This document shows, one piece after another, positions 55,235-64,000 of a stretch of 64,000 nt of DNA. Source of the DNA: Pseudomonas sp. NFACC02 (GTDB lineage Bacteria; Pseudomonadota; Gammaproteobacteria; Pseudomonadales; Pseudomonadaceae); assembly GCF_900110765.1 (NCBI RefSeq), contig NZ_FOEO01000007.1, positions 124,001 through 188,000 of the forward strand, in the 5' to 3' direction. Position numbers and translations under genes: made by a program. Each line of letters opens with the position of its first letter. The stretch's first letter is position 1. The notes below the pieces were generated by a model. That model ran no database searches. It was given only the letters and a program-made list of their open reading frames with translations, and had not been told where the DNA came from.

Positions 55235-57940
55235 TCAGCACGTCCAGGACGCTTCGCTGTCAGCCTCAATCCCGTATTTCTCGATCACTTGAGCGGCAAC
55301 ATCCGCCACCAACGTTCCCTCACCCACCAACGCCGTCACGGCCGCGAGCACAATGTGATACCGGTCGACCTCGAAGAAATCCCGCAACCGCGCACGGGTG
55401 TCGCTACGACCAAAACCATCGGTACCCAACGCTGTGTAGTCACTCGTCAAGTAAGACCCGATCAGCTGCGGCAGCGCTCGCACATAGTCCGTGGCAGCAA
55501 TGACAGGCGCGCCTTTCGGCAGGCATGCGTCCAGATGACTGACGCGCTTTTCGTCTCGTGGATGCAGCCGGTTCCAGCGCTCGACTTCACGCGACTCTCG
55601 CGCCAGCTCGGTGAAGCTGGTGACACTCCAGATTTCGCTGTCGATCTGCCAGTCTCGCGCCAGTAATTCAGAGGCTGCGATTACCTCACGCAGAATCGTG
55701 CCCGACCCCATCAAGCGCACTTTGCCTCTGGCGTCGTCAGAAAACTGGTGACCGAGCCGGTACATGCCCCGAATGATTGACGACTCAACCCCTTCCACAA
55801 GCGAAGGATGCGCATAGTTTTCGTTCATCAGCGTCACGTAGTAGAACTCATCGACATCGTGCTCAAGCATCTGCCGCATGCCGTAATCGAGAATGACTGC
55901 AAACTCGCTGGCAAACGCCGGATCGTAAGCACGGCAATTCGGCACGGTGGAGGCCATGACGTGACTGGAGCCGTCCTGATGCTGCAAGCCTTCACCGCCC
56001 AAGGTGGTACGGCCTGCCGTGGCGCCCAGCAAGAATCCGCGCGCGCGCTGATCGGCAGCAGCCCAGATCAGATCGCCGACACGCTGAAAGCCGAACATCG
56101 AGTAATAGATATAAAATGGCAGCATGCGCAGGCCATGAGCGGAGTAACTGGTGGCTGCCGCCACCCACGAACTGATCGCCCCGGCCTCACTGATCCCCTC
56201 TTCCAGAATCTGGCCGTTCGTGGCCTCGCGATAACTCAGAATCGACCCGATGTCCTCAGGCTCGTAACGCTGGCCGACGCTGGAGTAAATCCCGATCTGT
56301 TTGAACAGATTCGCCATGCCGAACGTGCGTGCCTCGTCCGCCACGATGGGCACCACGCGCGGGCCGAGCTGTTTGTCCTTGAGCAGGTTGCCGAGCATCC
56401 GCACGAACGCCATCGTGGTCGACATCTCCTTACCGTCCGCCTGTGTAGCGAAGCTTGCCCAGGATTCCCGAGGCGGCACCGCGATGCTGGACGCGACACT
56501 GCCACGGCTCGGCATCGCCCCGCCCAAGGTTTGACGACGCTGTTGTAGATACCGCATTTCTGCGCTGTGGGCCTGCGGTTTGATAAAACTCAGGTTCACG
56601 GCCTGATCGTCGGTCAGCGGCAAATTGAAGCGATCACGGAAGTTGATCAGCGCCTCGCGATCCAGTTTTTTCTGCTGGTGCGTGGTCATCTTGCCTTGTC
56701 CGGCTTCTCCCATGCCGAACCCCTTTTTGGTCTGCGCCAGGATCACGGTAGGACGGCCTTTGTGCCGAGTAGCCGCGTTGTACGCCGCAAAGATTTTCAC
56801 CAGGTCATGGCCACCACGCTTGAGCCGATCGATCTGCGGATCGGTCAGGCCTACAGCCAGCTTGCGCAACGCCTCGTTCTGACCGAAGAAATGCTCGCGG
56901 TTATAGCCACCGTCCTTGGCCGCGAACGTCTGGAACTGCCCATCAACGGTCTGAGACAGCGCGCGGACCAGGGAGCCGTCGTGATCCTGGGCAAACAGGG
57001 CGTCCCAGTCAGAACCCCAGACCAGCTTGATCACGTTCCAGCCCGCCCCGCCGAACAAGGCCTCCAGCTCATCGATGATCCGACCGTTGCCGCGCACCGG
57101 CCCGTCCAGACGCTGCAGGTTGCAATTAACCACCCACGTCAGATTGTCGAGCCCTTCACGCGCCGCCAGGGTCAGCGCCGACATGCTTTCCGGCTCATCC
57201 ATCTCACCGTCGCCGAACACCCCCCAGACGTGCCGGGTCGATGTGTCCTGCAACCCGCGGTGCTGCAGATAGCGCATAAACCGGGCTTGATAAATCGAGC
57301 TGATCGGGCCAATGCCCATGGAGCCGGTAGGGAACTGCCAGAAATCGGGCATCAACCAAGGGTGTGGATAACTTGAGAGGCCGCGAGCGCCCGCTTTCAA
57401 TGCTCCGATCTCCTGCCGATAATGCGCCAGATCCTCTTCACTCAAGCGCCCTTCGAGAAACGCCCGCGCATAGATGCCCGGCGCCGAATGCGGCTGATAA
57501 AACACGAGGTCGCCGCCATGGTGATCGCCTTTGGCACGGAAGAAATGGTTGAAGCCCACTTCGAACAGATCGGCGGCGCTGGCGTAACTGGCAATGTGTC
57601 CGCCCAGTTCGCCATACGCCTGGTTGGCGCGCACGACCATGGCAAGGGCGTTCCAGCGCATCAATGACGCCAGACGCTCCTCAATGGCCAGATCGCCCGG
57701 AAACGCCGGTTGCTGGACCACACCAACCGTATTGATGTACGGCGTGCCAAGTGCAGGGTGCCAGCCGATTTTCGGATCACGCGCCAACTCTGCCAACCTG
57801 TCGAGAATTTCGCGCGCGCGCTCCGGTCCCGCGTTATCCACAAGCGACGTCAGCGCTTCCTGCCACTCGCTCATTTCCAACTGATCGTGATGGCTTCGCG
57901 CAGTCTCGGCTGCGGAAATACTGGAATCGAAATGGCTCAT
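55235..57940 (-). CDS. E1 component of a 2-oxoacid dehydrogenase complex (AceE/MdeB-like)
   Basis: 901 residues from ATG 57940 (GGAGG upstream). Homodimeric E1 layout as in AceE, with thiamine-diphosphate motif GDGEMDEPES (near 249-258) and its continuation LDGPVRGNGRIIDE. It decarboxylates pyruvate or a near relative and passes the acyl group to an E2 lipoyl domain. No E2 or E3 gene is adjacent, so it must borrow another complex. In P. putida the homologous MdeB, paired with Lrp-type MdeR and methionine gamma-lyase MdeA, serves 2-ketobutyrate (recalled). MdeA is absent here. Confidence 0.88.
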   Translation of the reverse strand: MSHFDSSISAAETARSHHDQLEMSEWQEALTSLVDNAGPERAREILDRLAELARDPKIGWHPALGTPYINTVGVVQQPAFPGDLAIEERLASLMRWNALAMVVRANQAYGELGGHIASYASAADLFEVGFNHFFRAKGDHHGGDLVFYQPHSAPGIYARAFLEGRLSEEDLAHYRQEIGALKAGARGLSSYPHPWLMPDFWQFPTGSMGIGPISSIYQARFMRYLQHRGLQDTSTRHVWGVFGDGEMDEPESMSALTLAAREGLDNLTWVVNCNLQRLDGPVRGNGRIIDELEALFGGAGWNVIKLVWGSDWDALFAQDHDGSLVRALSQTVDGQFQTFAAKDGGYNREHFFGQNEALRKLAVGLTDPQIDRLKRGGHDLVKIFAAYNAATRHKGRPTVILAQTKKGFGMGEAGQGKMTTHQQKKLDREALINFRDRFNLPLTDDQAVNLSFIKPQAHSAEMRYLQQRRQTLGGAMPSRGSVASSIAVPPRESWASFATQADGKEMSTTMAFVRMLGNLLKDKQLGPRVVPIVADEARTFGMANLFKQIGIYSSVGQRYEPEDIGSILSYREATNGQILEEGISEAGAISSWVAAATSYSAHGLRMLPFYIYYSMFGFQRVGDLIWAAADQRARGFLLGATAGRTTLGGEGLQHQDGSSHVMASTVPNCRAYDPAFASEFAVILDYGMRQMLEHDVDEFYYVTLMNENYAHPSLVEGVESSIIRGMYRLGHQFSDDARGKVRLMGSGTILREVIAASELLARDWQIDSEIWSVTSFTELARESREVERWNRLHPRDEKRVSHLDACLPKGAPVIAATDYVRALPQLIGSYLTSDYTALGTDGFGRSDTRARLRDFFEVDRYHIVLAAVTALVGEGTLVADVAAQVIEKYGIEADSEASWTC

Positions 57941-58062
57941 AGACACCTCCGGCTATTTAAGGAAAAGTCTATGCTTCAGCGCGCAGATTTAATGACCGAT
58001 CTGCGCACCAGAATCGCCAACTGGCGGCATAAAACGCCTCAGAAAAGGTAAATTGAAGCACG

Positions 58063-58527
58063 ATGAACTTCGACAGCATTGACCTGAAAATCCTTCGTGA
58101 GCTGCAACGAGACAGCAGCCTGTCCAACGTCGAACTCGCCAAACGCGTGCACCTTTCCCCCTCACCCTGCCTGGCACGCGTCAAAGCGCTGGAAGCCTCC
58201 GGCTGCATCCGAGAATACGTTGCGCTACTGGCCCCGGAACATCTGGGACTGCGGCTGAACGTGTTCATTTCCATCAGCCTGAAGGAACAAAGCCGCGAAG
58301 CGCTGCAGAATTTCGAGCGTCGGGTGTGCGAGTGCGAAGAGGTAATGGAGTGCTATTTGATGACCGGCGACGCAGACTACTTGCTGCGCGTGGTCATGGC
58401 CGACATGCAGGCCCTCGAACATTTCATCATCGAACGCCTGTCACCGATGCCGGAGGTGGAGAAGATCCGCTCAAGCCTTTCGCTCAAACAGGTGCGTTAC
58501 AAAACCGCCTTGCCGCTGCGGCCTTGA
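58063..58527 (+). CDS. Lrp/AsnC-family regulator (MdeR-like)
   Basis: 154 residues. HTH at about 4-50 (DSIDLKILRELQRDSSLSNVELAKRVHLSPSPCLARVKALEASGCI), then the RAM domain with GDADYLLRVVMADMQALEHFI. It is divergent from the E1 gene, so probably controls it in response to an amino acid; methionine or 2-ketobutyrate precursors are possible by analogy with MdeR. Confidence 0.88.
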   Translation: MNFDSIDLKILRELQRDSSLSNVELAKRVHLSPSPCLARVKALEASGCIREYVALLAPEHLGLRLNVFISISLKEQSREALQNFERRVCECEEVMECYLMTGDADYLLRVVMADMQALEHFIIERLSPMPEVEKIRSSLSLKQVRYKTALPLRP

Positions 58528-58659
58528 TGGGCCGCACCGTCGAGTCGACTCAGAAACGGCTGCCGCCGGCAAGCTAAACTGCTACAGGAGTGCAGCCCAT
58601 CCGCAAGACGAACGGCGGAATTTTCCAAGGCCGACACACCTTTGATTCACCGCGATTTT

Positions 58660-58725
58660 GTAGCAGCACGGCTTGCCGGCGCCGGCGTGTTCGATATCGC
58701 GCCCCCCCCCGGCAAGCCGGACGGC
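58660..58725. repeat. REP palindrome with a C9 tract
   Basis: GTAGCAGCACGGCTTGCCGGC faces CCGGCAAGCCGGACG, the same unit as at 63250. It includes nine consecutive C (58702-58710). The gap 58528-58745 shows no gene. Confidence 0.65.
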
Positions 58726-58745
58726 CAAAGCAGCCTGACAAAGGC

Positions 58746-59615
58746 TCACACTTTGCCTTTCCACGGCACCAGCTTGCGTTCCAGCCAGCGCATTCCCAGG
58801 TCGAACAGCAAGGCCATGGCACCGATCACCAGAATGCCCATGATCACGACGTCGGTAGCCATGAATTTGGACGCGGTCAGGACCATGAAACCCAGGCCAG
58901 CAGTGGCAGCGACCATCTCAGCGGCGACCAATGTCGTCCAGCCGAAACCGATGGCGATGCGCATACCCGTCAGCACCTCCGGCAACGCCGCAGGCATGAT
59001 CACGTCGCGCAGCACCTGCCCACGACTTGCCCCCATCGAGTACGCAGCATGAATCTGCTCGATGGCAACGGACTTCACGCCAGCCCTCGCACTCAGCGCC
59101 AGCGGAGCGAACATCGCGAGGTAGATCAGCAGGATTTTCGAGCCTTCTCCAATGCCCATCCAGATCACCACCAACGGCAGATACGCCAACGGCGGCAACG
59201 GACGATAAAACTCCACCAGCGGGTCGAATATGCCCCGAGCCACACGGTTGACGCCCATCATGATGCCCACCGGGATGGCCGTCAGCACAGCCAGCACAAA
59301 CGCTCCGAACACCCGCAATGCGCTCCAGCCGATATGCGCGAGCAGGGTCTGGTCGGCGAAACCCTCCTGCGATACATCCACCAGTTGCATCCACACCGCT
59401 TGAGGTGAGGGCAGGAACAGAGGCTTGACCCAGCCGCCGTTAGTGGCGGCGCACCAGAGCGCGAACAGGGCAACGATGGTCACCAGGCTCAGCGTTACGC
59501 TGGAACCATTGCCAGGCGCGCCATATTGCTCGCCGGGCTTCGCTGGCGCGGCCCGACGCAGTTCGTTGAATGTGCGCATGACGGCGCGGCGCTGCTTCTC
59601 GTCGAACAGGCTCAT
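58746..59615 (-). CDS. tauC: Taurine-type ABC transporter permease
   Basis: 289 residues, about six helices in the C-terminal part, with the BPD permease EAA-like loop [32 protein letters not shown]. An Ala/Pro-rich N-terminal extension (1-35) precedes the first helix. It overlaps tauB by 4 bases (ATGA). The sulfonate/taurine substrate is inferred from the module and not from this protein. Confidence 0.87.
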   Translation of the reverse strand: MSLFDEKQRRAVMRTFNELRRAAPAKPGEQYGAPGNGSSVTLSLVTIVALFALWCAATNGGWVKPLFLPSPQAVWMQLVDVSQEGFADQTLLAHIGWSALRVFGAFVLAVLTAIPVGIMMGVNRVARGIFDPLVEFYRPLPPLAYLPLVVIWMGIGEGSKILLIYLAMFAPLALSARAGVKSVAIEQIHAAYSMGASRGQVLRDVIMPAALPEVLTGMRIAIGFGWTTLVAAEMVAATAGLGFMVLTASKFMATDVVIMGILVIGAMALLFDLGMRWLERKLVPWKGKV

Positions 59616-60451
59616 GCGGCCTCCTCATCACCGTGAATGATGCCCAGGATCTGTTCGCGCAGCGCAATGAAATCCGGGCTGGATTTGACCGCGCGCGCGT
59701 CGCGACATGCGAGAAAACGCTTGCCGAAGTCGACGGGAAATTCGTGAGTGATACGGCCAGGGCGTGGCGACATGATGATCAGCCGGGTGGCCATGAACAG
59801 CGCTTCTTCGACATCGTGGGTAATGAAGAACATCATCTTGCGTGTGCTTTGCCAAATGCCGAGGATCAACTCCTGAAGGCGCTCGCGGGTCAACGCATCG
59901 AGCGCGCCCAAAGGCTCGTCGAGCAATAGCATCTTCGGATCGTTTGTCAGCGCGCGGGCTATACCTACACGCTGCTGCATCCCCCCGGACAGGTGATAGA
60001 TCGCGTGTTCACAAAAGTCCGCCAGCCCGGTCAGCTCAAGAAAATGCATTGCCCGCTGCTCGCGCTCGGCTTTCGGGATGCCGCGAAGCTTGAGGCCAAA
60101 AGCAACGTTGTCGAGCACGTTGAGCCACGGCAGCAGCGCGTGCTTCTGGAACACCACGCCACGCTCGGCTCCGGGCCCTGTGACTTGATCACGCAATTCG
60201 GCGCCACGGCTGACCTCCTGAGGGACCTGCCCCTGAAAATCTCCAAGGGTGATCACTCCACTGCTCGGCTGGATGAACCCCGCCATGAGATTGAGGAGTG
60301 TGGTTTTGCCGCATCCTGAAGCCCCAAGCGCGACAACGAAATCACCGGCGGAGATGTCCAGGTTGACCCCGGACAGCGCGCTGACCTGCTGACCTTTCTG
60401 CTGTCCAGGATAAAGCACCGAAACGTCATGAATCTTGAGGCTAAGGGCCAT
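59612..60451 (-). CDS. tauB: Taurine-type ABC transporter ATP-binding protein
   Basis: 279 residues. Walker [10 protein letters not shown] (43-51), signature [15 protein letters not shown], Walker [12 protein letters not shown], and HDVEEALF after it. A long insert after Walker A ([29 protein letters not shown]) is typical of the TauB branch rather than SsuB. Energises taurine uptake. Confidence 0.9.
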   Translation of the reverse strand: MALSLKIHDVSVLYPGQQKGQQVSALSGVNLDISAGDFVVALGASGCGKTTLLNLMAGFIQPSSGVITLGDFQGQVPQEVSRGAELRDQVTGPGAERGVVFQKHALLPWLNVLDNVAFGLKLRGIPKAEREQRAMHFLELTGLADFCEHAIYHLSGGMQQRVGIARALTNDPKMLLLDEPLGALDALTRERLQELILGIWQSTRKMMFFITHDVEEALFMATRLIIMSPRPGRITHEFPVDFGKRFLACRDARAVKSSPDFIALREQILGIIHGDEEAA

Positions 60452-60531
60452 AGCGCTTTCCTTTTGAGAGTCCTGTGTGGGGTGAGCATCGTCCCTTCGA
60501 TTACGCGGAACGATGCACGGTTTGCGCCGCT

Positions 60532-61548
60532 TTATTCGGCCGCCTGAACGAAGCTCGGGTTGATGGCCACGCTGTAGTCGGGCAGCACGGCCGGGACTTT
60601 CTTCTGGTCCTTGAGGAACACGGCCGTCGCCGCGAGCGCCTTGGCAGCGCCGCCATCCTTACCTGCGCCAAGCCATTTGTTGCTGGCCTGCTCGGCTGCC
60701 AGAGGGAACTGGTACAGCGCCAGTACAGGGGGTACTTCATCCGGCTTGGCACCGGATTGTCTGGCGACGTTGATGACCTGCGGCGAGCTGGCGGTCCAGG
60801 TGTCCGGTGCCTTCACGTAATCGTCGGTGCTGGTTTGCAGAACCTTGGTGAACGCCTTCATGCCATCGGCGTTGCCCGCTGCAAATTTCTTATCGACCAC
60901 GATGCCGTCGAAGGTGGCCTTGCCCCAGTTGGTCAACTCACCGGATGTCAGCAGCACGTGACCGCTTTGTTTGAGGCGGCCCAACGCTGGGTCCCAGATA
61001 AACGCAGCGTCAATGTCGCCGCGCTCCCACGCCGCAGGAATGTCCGAAGGATTCAGGTTGATGACTTTGACCTTACCGGTCAGGCCAAACTGCTCAAGGG
61101 CGAACAGGGCATGGAAATGCGTTGTGGATACGAACGGCACAGCAAGGGTTTTACCCGCCAGATCCTGTGGCGCGACGATGCCGCTACCGTTGCGCACCAC
61201 CAGCGCTTCGGCGCTGGCGATATTGTCGAGAATCCAGAACAGCTGCGCCTCAACACCACGGCTGACCGCCGCTGCAATCGGGCTGCTGCCGGCAACGCCG
61301 ATCTGCACATCACCAGAGGCCATGGCCGTCATGACATCACCGCCACTGTCAAAGCTGCGCCATTTGATGTCCCAGCCTGTCGCCTTCTCGAATTCCTTTT
61401 GAGCGATGGCGTTTTTCCAAGGCGCGAACATGCTCTGTACGCCGATGGTCACGGTTTCAGCGTGGGCGGTCGCCGCAAGCCCCAGCGTCAACGCTGTGAG
61501 CGGCAACAGGACAGAGCGGCGAATCCATTTGTGCAAAGGCTTGAGCAT
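60532..61548 (-). CDS. tauA: Taurine-type ABC transporter substrate-binding protein
   Basis: 338 residues from ATG 61548 (GGAG 7 bases before); the ATG at 61587 would add an unlikely leader. Signal peptide about 1-30 with ATAHA cleavage. Periplasmic binding fold: [58 protein letters not shown], which is the TauA pattern. First gene of tauABC, with 80 bases before tauB. Confidence 0.88.
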   Translation of the reverse strand: MLKPLHKWIRRSVLLPLTALTLGLAATAHAETVTIGVQSMFAPWKNAIAQKEFEKATGWDIKWRSFDSGGDVMTAMASGDVQIGVAGSSPIAAAVSRGVEAQLFWILDNIASAEALVVRNGSGIVAPQDLAGKTLAVPFVSTTHFHALFALEQFGLTGKVKVINLNPSDIPAAWERGDIDAAFIWDPALGRLKQSGHVLLTSGELTNWGKATFDGIVVDKKFAAGNADGMKAFTKVLQTSTDDYVKAPDTWTASSPQVINVARQSGAKPDEVPPVLALYQFPLAAEQASNKWLGAGKDGGAAKALAATAVFLKDQKKVPAVLPDYSVAINPSFVQAAE

Positions 61549-61729
61549 GGTGGAACTCCAGAGTGGGAGGCGTTTTTTGAAGTCCATGCGATCTTAGTGC
61601 CGGTCCGAAGCTTGCTTTAGATCCAGTTGCTACAGCCTGTGGTGCCAGCGCTTTTTACAGCCCTTGTGCTACGCGGCCTACAGCACTGAGACCGCGCCAT
61701 AAGGGTGCGGCTGCCGGGGAGTCGGTACC

Positions 61730-63235
61730 ATGTTGGAGCGTTATCTTCATCCGTTCGAAACAGGTCGGGGATTGCAGGAGCAATTGCGCGAGCGTCTGCT
61801 CAACGCGATTCTCGATGGGGCCATTCCACCGAACGAGGCCATGCCGTCTTCTCGCAAACTGAGCGAGTTGTTGAAGGTGTCGCGTAACACGGTGGTGCTG
61901 GTCTATGAACAGTTGGTTCAGGACGGTTACCTGACCCCATCGGACAGACGCGGTTATTTCATCAACGAGAAATTCCTGCGCCAGCAGCTCAATGTCAGCC
62001 TGCGGCCTTCCAGCCAGAAACTGTTCGAACGCCCCGACCATGCCCCCGACTGGGAGCGTCGCCTGCAGACCGAATCGTCGCAGATGCGCGCCATTGTCAA
62101 ACCACGCAATTGGCGCGAGTACCGTTATCCTTTTATCTACGGGCAGATCGAGGCTGATGAACAGACCGCTGCACGCTGGCGTGATTGCGCGCGCATCGCA
62201 TCGACCGGTGCCCACATGCGCCGCTGGGTCGATGATCAGGTGACGCTGGACGATCCACTGCTGGTGGAACAGATCATCCAACGGGTTTTGCCAAAGCGTG
62301 GCATCAAGGCTGGGCCCGAGGAAATTCTGGTGACGATCGGCACGCAGAATTCGCTGTATATGCTTGCGCAACTATTAGGGCATCCCGGACTTGTCATGGG
62401 TCTTGAGGAGCCCGGTTACGTCGACGCCCGGAACATCTTCACCCTGACCGGATGCGAGCTGAAACCGTTGCGTCTGGACAGCCAGGGACTGGTCGTGGAT
62501 CAGCAGCTGGAGGGCTGCGAAATGCTGTTCTGCACACCCAGTCATCAATCACCTACAGGCGTGACTATGCCGCTGTATCGTCGTCTCGAACTGCTGGCCC
62601 GCGCTCGCGAGCAGGATTTTCTGGTGATCGAGGACGACTACGAGAGCGAACAGAACTATCTGGGCAGCAACCATCCCGCGCTGAAAAGCTTCGATGACAG
62701 TGGCCGAGTGATCTATCTCGGAAGCCTGACCAAGACACTGCTGCCCGGCGTGCGCCTGGGGTTCATCGCTGCCGATCCGGAGTTGATTCACGCACTACGG
62801 GCATTGCGTCGCTACATCTATCGCCACCCGCCCTCGAACAACCAACGCACCCTGGCGCTGTTCTTGTCGATGGGCCACTACGACGCCCATGCGCGGCGCC
62901 TGCGCGATCGCCTGGCATGCAAGTGGAAGCTGATCAGCCGCGCGCTCGCCCTACACCTGCCTGATGTGCGCGTGAGCGGGATGGCGGGAGGGTCGTCCTT
63001 GTGGGTCACCTGCCCTCCGGAGATTGACGCGTGGGTGCTCCAGCGACTGGTAGCCAGGCGTGGAGTGCTGATCGAGCCTGGGGACATCCATTTTCTGGGA
63101 ACTGAACGACCGCAATATCACTTCCGGCTGGGCTTTGGAGCCATTGCGCAGGAACTGATTGAACCGGGGATCGTTGCACTGGCACTGGCGTGGGAGGAGA
63201 TGCGGCAAGCCGCAAAACAGGGGGAAGCTCTATGA
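61730..63235 (+). CDS. MocR-family regulator (TauR-like)
   Basis: 501 residues. The N-terminal GntR winged HTH (about 15-85, NAMPSSRKLSELLKVSRNTVVLVYEQLVQDGYLTP) is joined to a fold type I aminotransferase-like domain with the Asp-Tyr pair VIEDDYESE and PLP-lysine region YLGSLTKTLLPGVRLG. TauR binds PLP and taurine in related bacteria to activate taurine genes. It lies divergent from tauABC and before the aminotransferase, which fits that role. Confidence 0.87.
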   Translation: MLERYLHPFETGRGLQEQLRERLLNAILDGAIPPNEAMPSSRKLSELLKVSRNTVVLVYEQLVQDGYLTPSDRRGYFINEKFLRQQLNVSLRPSSQKLFERPDHAPDWERRLQTESSQMRAIVKPRNWREYRYPFIYGQIEADEQTAARWRDCARIASTGAHMRRWVDDQVTLDDPLLVEQIIQRVLPKRGIKAGPEEILVTIGTQNSLYMLAQLLGHPGLVMGLEEPGYVDARNIFTLTGCELKPLRLDSQGLVVDQQLEGCEMLFCTPSHQSPTGVTMPLYRRLELLARAREQDFLVIEDDYESEQNYLGSNHPALKSFDDSGRVIYLGSLTKTLLPGVRLGFIAADPELIHALRALRRYIYRHPPSNNQRTLALFLSMGHYDAHARRLRDRLACKWKLISRALALHLPDVRVSGMAGGSSLWVTCPPEIDAWVLQRLVARRGVLIEPGDIHFLGTERPQYHFRLGFGAIAQELIEPGIVALALAWEEMRQAAKQGEAL

Positions 63236-63249
63236 TCACATCAGCCTTG

Positions 63250-63316
63250 GTAGCAGCACGGCTTGCCGGCGGTGGCGTAATGAGGCCGCTACCGCCGGCG
63301 AGCCGGACTGCTACAG
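63250..63316. repeat. REP palindrome (GCCGGC type)
   Basis: GTAGCAGCACGGCTTGCCGGC faces GCCGGCGAGCCGGACTGCTAC; the same unit as 58660-58725. Confidence 0.75.
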
Positions 63317-63346
63317 GGAATTAGCTCGACCGAGAGCCGTGGCGAG

Positions 63347-64000
63347 TCAGAGCTGATCCCGCCCAAGCACATCCTTGAGGATATCCATCATCGAATCGAC
63401 GTCCTGACGCGCAGCCACCAGGGCCGGGGCGAAGATAACCGCGTCACTGGTGGTCTTCACATGCAGACCAGCGTCATACAGCGCCCTCTGCACCAGCCCA
63501 CCCTTGGCGCCCGGTGCCTGGCCCGGTGTGAGCTGAATACCACTGAGCATGCCATAACCGCGCAAATCGCTGACCTGTGGCAAACCGCGCAAACCGCTCA
63601 GGCATTCGAGGAAATATGGCGACAGCTGCGCGCCTTTGGCGAACAAGTCGTCGCGACGGTAGATGTCCAGAGAGGCTAACGCTGCGGCGCACGCCACCGG
63701 ATGCCCCGAATAGGTGTAACCGTGGAAAAACTCGGGACCATTGCCTTTGCTGGCACCGACCACTGTGTCGAAAATCCTCTGATCCACTGCCACCGCGCCC
63801 ATGGGAATTGCCCCGTTGGTCAGCGCCTTGGCCATGGTGATGATGTCCGGTTTGACATCGAAGCTTTGCGCTGCAAATGGTTTGCCCGTGCGCCCTAGCC
63901 CGGTGATGACTTCGTCGAACACCAGCAGAATGCCGTGCTTGTCGCATATCTCACGCAGGCGTTTGAGGTAGCCCGCAGGGGGCACGTAGACGCCGATAGA
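63347..64000 (-). CDS. Class III aminotransferase, C-terminal part (taurine-pyruvate/beta-alanine type)
   Basis: 218 residues are visible and the gene runs off the right edge. PLP features: the Asp in LLVFDEVITGLGRTGKPFA and the PLP-binding Lys in MAKALTNGAIPMGAV, then YSGHPVACAAALA. Class III omega-aminotransferases with this context often use taurine (Tpa) or beta-alanine. Taurine plus pyruvate giving sulfoacetaldehyde and alanine is the best guess beside tauABC and TauR. Confidence 0.82.
   Translation of the reverse strand, partial: SIGVYVPPAGYLKRLREICDKHGILLVFDEVITGLGRTGKPFAAQSFDVKPDIITMAKALTNGAIPMGAVAVDQRIFDTVVGASKGNGPEFFHGYTYSGHPVACAAALASLDIYRRDDLFAKGAQLSPYFLECLSGLRGLPQVSDLRGYGMLSGIQLTPGQAPGAKGGLVQRALYDAGLHVKTTSDAVIFAPALVAARQDVDSMMDILKDVLGRDQL

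Noticed and set aside
58702-58710. C9 tract as a phase-variation switch
   Set aside because: It lies in a REP palindrome between genes, not in a promoter spacer or reading frame.

Overview
The window is chromosomal DNA of a Pseudomonas (fluorescens/syringae/putida-type gammaproteobacterium; species not resolvable by eye). The evidence is high GC with C/G-ending codons, many short REP-type palindromes with GTGGGAGC or GTAGGAGC edges, PA4642- and PagL-type genes, and a gene order (mqo, PA4642 family, hpt, upp-uraA, hemH, photolyase, pagL, murI, moeB, prmC, prfA, hemA, lolB, ispE, tRNA-Gln, prs, rplY, pth, ychF) that I recall from the P. aeruginosa PA4640-PA4673 stretch. The ends cut an AraC-type regulator (left) and a class III aminotransferase (right).

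Region by region: 1-12.6 kb holds mixed housekeeping genes: a LysE exporter, a hydroxyacid dehydrogenase, rsmC, a Mn2+ riboswitch with a GDT1-type Mn exporter, an M48 lipoprotein protease, a Cache chemoreceptor, an SRAP-family protein lacking two usual catalytic residues, a lipid acyltransferase, and two tandem repeat arrays. 12.6-21.5 kb holds mqo with a long leader, nucleobase salvage (hpt, upp-uraA) and hemH. 21.7-31.5 kb is the most interesting block: a predicted light-responsive photoprotection cluster. It has two promoters carrying TGTACA-type operators. They drive (i) a renalase-like flavoprotein and a Trp-rich small protein and (ii) a nine-gene, mostly overlapping operon: DUF523/DUF1722 RudS-like tRNA desulfidase, LitR-class MerR regulator, DNA photolyase, SnoaL/NTF2 protein, SDR, FAD oxidoreductase, DUF1365, a CFA-synthase-family methyltransferase and DUF2878. 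Damage repair, removal of a near-UV-absorbing tRNA base and membrane-lipid remodelling thus appear to share one regulator.

31.5-44.5 kb is conserved core: pagL, murI, moeB-prmC-prfA-hemA on the minus strand, then a TPR lipoprotein, lolB, ispE, tRNA-Gln, prs, rplY, pth, ychF. ispE has a strong internal promoter and an abrupt codon-usage change in its last third. 44.5-52.3 kb contains two GST genes around a TetR regulator, a second chemoreceptor, tRNA-Met, a glycine-zipper protein and a flavin reductase. 52.4-55.1 kb is a Zur-box-preceded zinc ABC transporter operon starting with an uncatalogued 45-residue membrane protein. 55.2-58.5 kb is a stand-alone E1 2-oxoacid dehydrogenase divergent from an Lrp regulator (mdeB/mdeR-like, without mdeA). 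58.7-64 kb is a taurine-type module: tauCBA, a MocR/TauR regulator and a class III aminotransferase, with no tauD in view.

No CRISPR array, prophage, integrase or insertion sequence was seen. All functional names are from visible motifs and remembered families; no database search was run.
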